Positions 60,047 to 64,000 of a DNA stretch of 64,000 nucleotides are shown one piece after another (position 1 is the first letter of the stretch; every line of letters starts with the position of its first letter). The position numbers were made by a program, and so were the translations under genes. The DNA is taken from assembly GCF_920987055.1 (NCBI RefSeq), contig NZ_CAKLBX010000002.1, positions 62,001 through 126,000 of the forward strand, written 5' to 3'. The DNA comes from Novosphingobium sp. CECT 9465. GTDB taxonomy: Bacteria > Pseudomonadota > Alphaproteobacteria > Sphingomonadales > Sphingomonadaceae. The notes under the pieces were generated by a model, which saw only the letters and a list, made by a program, of their open reading frames with translations, made no database searches and was not told the origin of the DNA.

Positions 60047-60846
60047 CGAGATTAGCGCTCCTGAGCCTTGCATCAGCCCTCGGGGCGGCGGCTGTCCCCT
60101 TGCTCGCCCAGCCACCGGCAGATGCCAATCGCGATGTGTTCTACTGCGACGAGCGCAAGCTTGGGAGCTGGTTTTACTGCAACTCGGAGGAAGCCAAGCG
60201 CAAGGCACGCGAGCAGGCAAGGCCCGCATCGCCAGCCATTCCTGCGACCGAGCGCATGGCTCAGATTACGGCGAAGCTCGATGAGCTCAAAGCACGGGCC
60301 ATTCTCGAGCCAACATCAGAAAACATCGTCAGCTATATCCGGTTCCAGCGCGAGCAGCTCGACCGCGCTTCGACATTCGCGGATGTGTGGGGGCGCTCGA
60401 TCTGGCAGAACCCCGATCTCGACTATACGCTCGAACGGCCTGTTTCGACTCTCGCAAAGCAGACTTGGGCAGAGGATCGCAAGGCCCAGCGTGAAGGCTC
60501 GATGGCGGCGCTCACCGAGCGCTACGGGGTCTTCTATTTCTACTCCTCGTCCTGCTCGGCTTGCCGAACCTTTTCGCCGGTAATGCGGGCACTGTCCGAC
60601 ACATACGGGCTAGAGGTGCTCGCGGTCTCGATGGATGGCGGGCCCAACGAAGCGTTCCCCAATTATGTCGTCGATAGCGGCCAATACCAGCGCATGGGCC
60701 TTCAGGGCGGCGCTGTTCCAGCCCTGGTCCTTTTCGACACCCAGACACGCAAGCCGATTCCGATCGGCTACGGCGTGATGGCGGCCGACGATGTGATGCA
60801 GCGCATTTTCTACCTCACCCAGATTGAGCCCGGGAGTGACTACTGA
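60043..60846 (+). CDS. traF: TraF, thioredoxin-fold pilus assembly protein
   Basis: A 267-residue periplasmic protein of the F-type TraF family (unrelated to the RP4 TraF-like peptidase earlier in the operon). The signal peptide is about residues 1-22. FYCDERKLGSWFYC follows. The C-terminal thioredoxin fold contains YSSSCSACRTFSPVM, so a CSAC redox site is kept, and GAVPALVLFD with the cis-Pro. It may assist disulfide formation with DsbC. ATG 60043 overlaps the previous stop. Confidence 0.87.
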   Translation: MTRLALLSLASALGAAAVPLLAQPPADANRDVFYCDERKLGSWFYCNSEEAKRKAREQARPASPAIPATERMAQITAKLDELKARAILEPTSENIVSYIRFQREQLDRASTFADVWGRSIWQNPDLDYTLERPVSTLAKQTWAEDRKAQREGSMAALTERYGVFYFYSSSCSACRTFSPVMRALSDTYGLEVLAVSMDGGPNEAFPNYVVDSGQYQRMGLQGGAVPALVLFDTQTRKPIPIGYGVMAADDVMQRIFYLTQIEPGSDY

Positions 60847-62288
60847 TGGCCCGCCAGACCAAACGCGGCGTTGCCGCCCGCCTCTTCCGCTCGTCGGGGA
60901 CGGCACTTGCCGTATTTGCCGCAGCGAGTTTCGCTGCAGCCCCCGTCAGTGCCAACGTCGGCTCGGAGCTCAATAACTTCTTCGACGATATGGGCGCCGC
61001 TGCCAATGCCACCGGCCCCGTCGCCTATCAGGGCCAGTCGGCAGGCTATTACTCGGGCGGCAACATCTGGACCCGCTTTCCGCAAAAGAACGTGACCCCG
61101 GTCAATCTCCAGTTGCCCGGGGTCAAGGCCGGATGCGGGGGCATCGACGTCTTCTCTGGCAGCTTCTCCTTCATCAACACCGATGAGATCGTGGCGATGC
61201 TCAAAGCGACTGCCAACAACGCGCTGGGCTTTGCCTTCCAGCTCGCGATCAAGTCGATCAGCCCGCAGATCGCCTCGACCATCGAGGAGATGGCACAGAA
61301 GGTTCAGCAGATGAACCAATTCAACATGAACAGCTGCGAAGTGGCGCAGAACCTCGTCGGCGGCTTGTGGGGCAAGTCCGATCGGATGTCCTCGGAGATT
61401 TGCAAGTCGGTCGGCAACAGCCAGGGGTTGTTCTCCGATTGGGCCAAGAGCCGCCATGAATGCGGGACAGGGGGGCAGCGTGCCTCGACGATCGCGGCCA
61501 ACAGCGATCCCGACATTCCTGCACAGAGTTACAACTTCACGTGGGAGATGCTCAAGCAAAGCTACCCCAGTTTCTCGACCGAGTTTCGTGAGTACCTCAT
61601 GACTTTCGTCGGAACGGTGATCTTCTACCAGGATGGGGATGCCAGCGGCAAACGCGGGTTCCAGTTCGTGGGGCAGGGCGACCGCGCCCTTTTGACTGCG
61701 CTTCTGGACGGTACCAGCTCGGTCACGATGCTGAATTGCGATACCAACGACAAGTGCCTCAACCCGACCACGCAGGCCATGTCGATTTCGGCATCGCAGG
61801 CGTTGAAACCTAGGGTCCGGGCGATGATCGAGAGCATGAACGCGAAGGTTCGCAGCAATGCCGCGCTCACCAGTGACGAGATCGGCTTGCTCGGGGCGAC
61901 CACGATTCCGCTCTACAAGATCATGACGGTCAACGCTGCCGCAACCCTCGGCGGCATGACCAGCAACGACATGAATGACCTCGCCGAAATCGTGGCTATG
62001 GATCTCCTCGATGCGCTTGCGCAGCAATACTATGGCTATGCCTCGCGCGGGGTAGGGACCTTCCAGAACGCCAATGAGGAAGCTCTTTCGCAGTGGCGCG
62101 ATCAGATCAATTCGGTGCGTGAGGTCCTCGACACATACTCGCAAGGCATGAAGCTGCGCCTCGACCGGACTCAGCATGTAGTTCAGCGCGCGGTGTTCCT
62201 TGAGGGCACGCTCAGGAACAATCTGTCGCCGCAGATGTCGGCCGCGTTGTCATTCAGCACGTCGCTTTCGCGTCAGGGCATCCAGTAA
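60846..62288 (+). CDS. traH: TraH pilus assembly protein
   Basis: A 480-residue periplasmic/outer-membrane-associated protein of the TraH family. The signal peptide is about residues 1-36. Conserved segments include YQGQSAGYYSGGNIWTRFP, GCGGIDVFSGSFSFIN and NMNSCEVAQNLVGGLW. The C-terminal third is predicted helical and coiled coil. The start codon shares one base with the traF stop. It works with TraF, TraU and TraW in pilus extension and retraction. Confidence 0.92.
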   Translation: MARQTKRGVAARLFRSSGTALAVFAAASFAAAPVSANVGSELNNFFDDMGAAANATGPVAYQGQSAGYYSGGNIWTRFPQKNVTPVNLQLPGVKAGCGGIDVFSGSFSFINTDEIVAMLKATANNALGFAFQLAIKSISPQIASTIEEMAQKVQQMNQFNMNSCEVAQNLVGGLWGKSDRMSSEICKSVGNSQGLFSDWAKSRHECGTGGQRASTIAANSDPDIPAQSYNFTWEMLKQSYPSFSTEFREYLMTFVGTVIFYQDGDASGKRGFQFVGQGDRALLTALLDGTSSVTMLNCDTNDKCLNPTTQAMSISASQALKPRVRAMIESMNAKVRSNAALTSDEIGLLGATTIPLYKIMTVNAAATLGGMTSNDMNDLAEIVAMDLLDALAQQYYGYASRGVGTFQNANEEALSQWRDQINSVREVLDTYSQGMKLRLDRTQHVVQRAVFLEGTLRNNLSPQMSAALSFSTSLSRQGIQ

Positions 62289-62300
62289 GGACCGCGTGCC

Positions 62301-64000
62301 ATGATGGAGATCTTCACGATCGGCGGGGGCGAATACATCGTCAATGTCTTCAACGCGGTATCCGCTTGGACAGGGGGAGGGGGTTTTCGCTCGCTGCTGC
62401 GCGTCGTGATGGTCATGGGCTTGATCTACACGCTGATGGTGGTGGCGTTCAGCCTCAACTGGCGTGCCTGGTTCAACTGGTTTCTGGGGGCGACGCTCAT
62501 GTATGGCGCCCTCATCGTGCCCACGATGACGGTGAGGGTCACCGACCGCCTCAATCCATCCCTGGCACCCGCAACGGTCGCAAACGTCCCTCTGGGGCTG
62601 GCAATGATAGCCTCGGTCAGTTCGACTGCTGGTGATTGGCTCACGCGCACGGCTGAGACGGTTTTTGTGATGCCGGGTTCGCTGCAGATGTCGAGCAACG
62701 GCATGATCTACGGCGCGCGCCTATGGGACCGCACTCAGGACTTCCGGATCCGCGATCCCCGCATCAGCGCCAATCTTGAAGAGTACATGAAGCAGTGCCT
62801 TTTCTACGATATCCTGCTCGGCTTCAAATCCTTCGACACCATCGCTAATTCCAACGATATTCTGACGGAGATGGGGCCGGGCTCGCCTGCGCGAGGGATG
62901 AAGTTCATCCCCGAAAGCGGCTCTCCCACAATCGTCACGTGTCAGGCGGGTTATACGGCGATCGGCACCGGCGTTACGACCTATTCCGACACGGCACTCG
63001 AAGAGGAAGGTCGCAAGATTTTCCCAGGGTTAACCCCAGCGCTGGCGCGCTCGAAGCTGATTGCGGACCTTCCGATTGTCGCCAACCATTTCCATGGCAG
63101 TTCGCAGACCGCACAGCAGATTTTTCAACAGCGCTCGCTCGTCAACGCCTTTCTGCAGGCGCGCGCCAACCTTGGCGCGGCAGATGGTGACACCTTTGCT
63201 GTCCTGCGTGCAGAGGAGCAGGCGCGCAACACCTATACGTCGATAGCGGAGCAGGCCATGACTTGGGTCCCGCTCCTCAACATCGTGCTGACGGTCGTCT
63301 TCTACGCGATGTTCCCAGTGATTTTCCCGCTCTTCCTCATCCCGCGCAGTGGCACGCCTGCGTTGAAGGGATACTTTACCGGCTTCTTCTACCTGGCCGC
63401 CTGGGGACCGCTTTACGTGGTCCTGCACATGTTTATCATGGACCGGACGGCTGATGCGATGAACGCGACCTCGCCGGGCGGGGTGACGATGGCCGGGATG
63501 GCAGGCATCGATGCCGTCAACACGGATACGGCAACGATTGCAGGCTTCCTGATGATGTCGATCCCGTTTCTGGCGGCAGGCATGGCCAAGGGCGCGATGG
63601 CGGTTTCGTCTCAGGCAACGTCGATGTTGGCGCCTGCCCAGTCTGCGGCCGAGGCTGCAGCGGTGGAGCGCACGACCGGGAATTATGCCTACGGCAACGA
63701 GAGCTATATGAATCTCTCGAGCTCCAACCGGCAGTCTGACCAGTGGAACACGGCGCCGTCTTTCTCGGGAGGCGCGCCGATCATGTCGAGCGTAGGTGCG
63801 AATGCCGCGATCACCCGAACAACATCAGATGGGTCTACGGTTTACGATACCTCACCTGCGATCAGCCGCCTCGCGTTTGCATCTTCTGTCAGCCAATTCG
63901 CGAATGCTGAGCGCCAGCAGACGTTGTCCGAACTGGAAACTGCACGCAATACGCTGAGCGAAGAGCGTTCCCGCGCGCTATCATTGGCTGATCGAACGTC
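62301..64000 (+). CDS. traG: TraG mating-pair formation protein, N-terminal part (partial)
   Basis: The frame is open from ATG 62301 to the window edge (566 codons seen). The N-terminal half matches the F-type TraG inner-membrane domain: GGEYIVNVFNAVSAWTG, membrane segments near 33-50, 58-75, 330-350 and 358-380, and a periplasmic loop. In F, this part is needed for pilus assembly, and the C-terminal half for mating-pair stabilisation and entry exclusion. The visible part ends in a coiled-coil-like stretch. It follows traH by twelve bases. Confidence 0.88.
   Translation, partial: MMEIFTIGGGEYIVNVFNAVSAWTGGGGFRSLLRVVMVMGLIYTLMVVAFSLNWRAWFNWFLGATLMYGALIVPTMTVRVTDRLNPSLAPATVANVPLGLAMIASVSSTAGDWLTRTAETVFVMPGSLQMSSNGMIYGARLWDRTQDFRIRDPRISANLEEYMKQCLFYDILLGFKSFDTIANSNDILTEMGPGSPARGMKFIPESGSPTIVTCQAGYTAIGTGVTTYSDTALEEEGRKIFPGLTPALARSKLIADLPIVANHFHGSSQTAQQIFQQRSLVNAFLQARANLGAADGDTFAVLRAEEQARNTYTSIAEQAMTWVPLLNIVLTVVFYAMFPVIFPLFLIPRSGTPALKGYFTGFFYLAAWGPLYVVLHMFIMDRTADAMNATSPGGVTMAGMAGIDAVNTDTATIAGFLMMSIPFLAAGMAKGAMAVSSQATSMLAPAQSAAEAAAVERTTGNYAYGNESYMNLSSSNRQSDQWNTAPSFSGGAPIMSSVGANAAITRTTSDGSTVYDTSPAISRLAFASSVSQFANAERQQTLSELETARNTLSEERSRALSLADRT

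Noticed and set aside
60840..62177. 445-codon minus-strand frame over traH
   Set aside because: TraH on the plus strand has conserved segments and fits the operon; the opposite frame is His/Arg-rich noise.

Overview
The window is a 64 kb piece of a large conjugative plasmid (or plasmid-derived element) from an alphaproteobacterium, most likely a sphingomonad such as Novosphingobium, Sphingobium or Erythrobacter. This rests on gene style rather than on a database match: a ParA-ParB-RPA replication/partition block, a RepC-like initiator, a complete-looking F-type (MPF-F) transfer operon, and small secreted proteins of sphingomonad type. The sequence is GC-rich with dense, often overlapping genes.

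Layout. 1-639: truncated gene with an adenine-methyltransferase domain (leftward, runs off the edge). 0.9-5.5 kb: parA-parB, then an RPA-type replication initiator, then a gene-free origin region with four 22-bp-phased iterons, a DnaA-like box, inverted 18-mers and a perfect 20-bp inverted repeat. 5.9-14.0 kb: a DNA-recombination island with tniA-tniB-tniQ and two tyrosine recombinases. The tni genes and the first recombinase are each preceded by a divergent gene from one family of winged-helix proteins. 14.3-23.9 kb: a type I exporter-like trio (TolC, membrane fusion protein, ABC subunit whose ATPase motifs are all degenerate), then dabA-dabB for inorganic-carbon uptake and a divergent LysR regulator. 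24.6-26.9 kb: an OxyR-like regulator without the peroxidatic cysteine, facing a peroxiredoxin/2OG-oxygenase fusion. 27.1-36.0 kb: two convergent stress operons (universal stress proteins, P-type ATPase, alcohol dehydrogenase, acyl-CoA hydrolase/transferase, KefC-like antiporter), with a perfect TTGA-N6-TCAA (FNR/FixK-type) site upstream of each.

36.2-42.8 kb: small membrane protein, broken IS66 transposase, HipA-like kinase with DUF3037 partner, an IS5-family element that appears to carry a passenger gene, a Toprim/CHC2 primase-like protein and a conjugation lytic transglycosylase. 42.8-44.3 kb: a RepC-family initiator, so the window has two unrelated initiator types. 44.6-45.9 kb: three small leftward regulators. 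45.97-46.12 kb: six palindromic operator-like units spaced exactly 22 bp apart, immediately before the transfer operon.

46.2-64.0 kb: one rightward transfer operon in the order pilin (TraA-like), TraL, E, K, B, DsbC, V, C, small membrane protein, TrbI, S26 peptidase, TraW, small membrane protein, TraU, TrbC, TraN, small winged-helix-like protein, TraF, TraH, TraG (cut by the window edge). Most genes overlap by 1-14 bp, implying translational coupling. The relaxase, coupling protein and a proven oriT are not in the window.

The most unusual observations are the phased palindrome array before the transfer operon, the family of winged-helix genes paired with different recombinases, the ABC exporter with all ATPase motifs lost, the IS5 element with a passenger gene, and the two operons bracketed by FNR-type sites.
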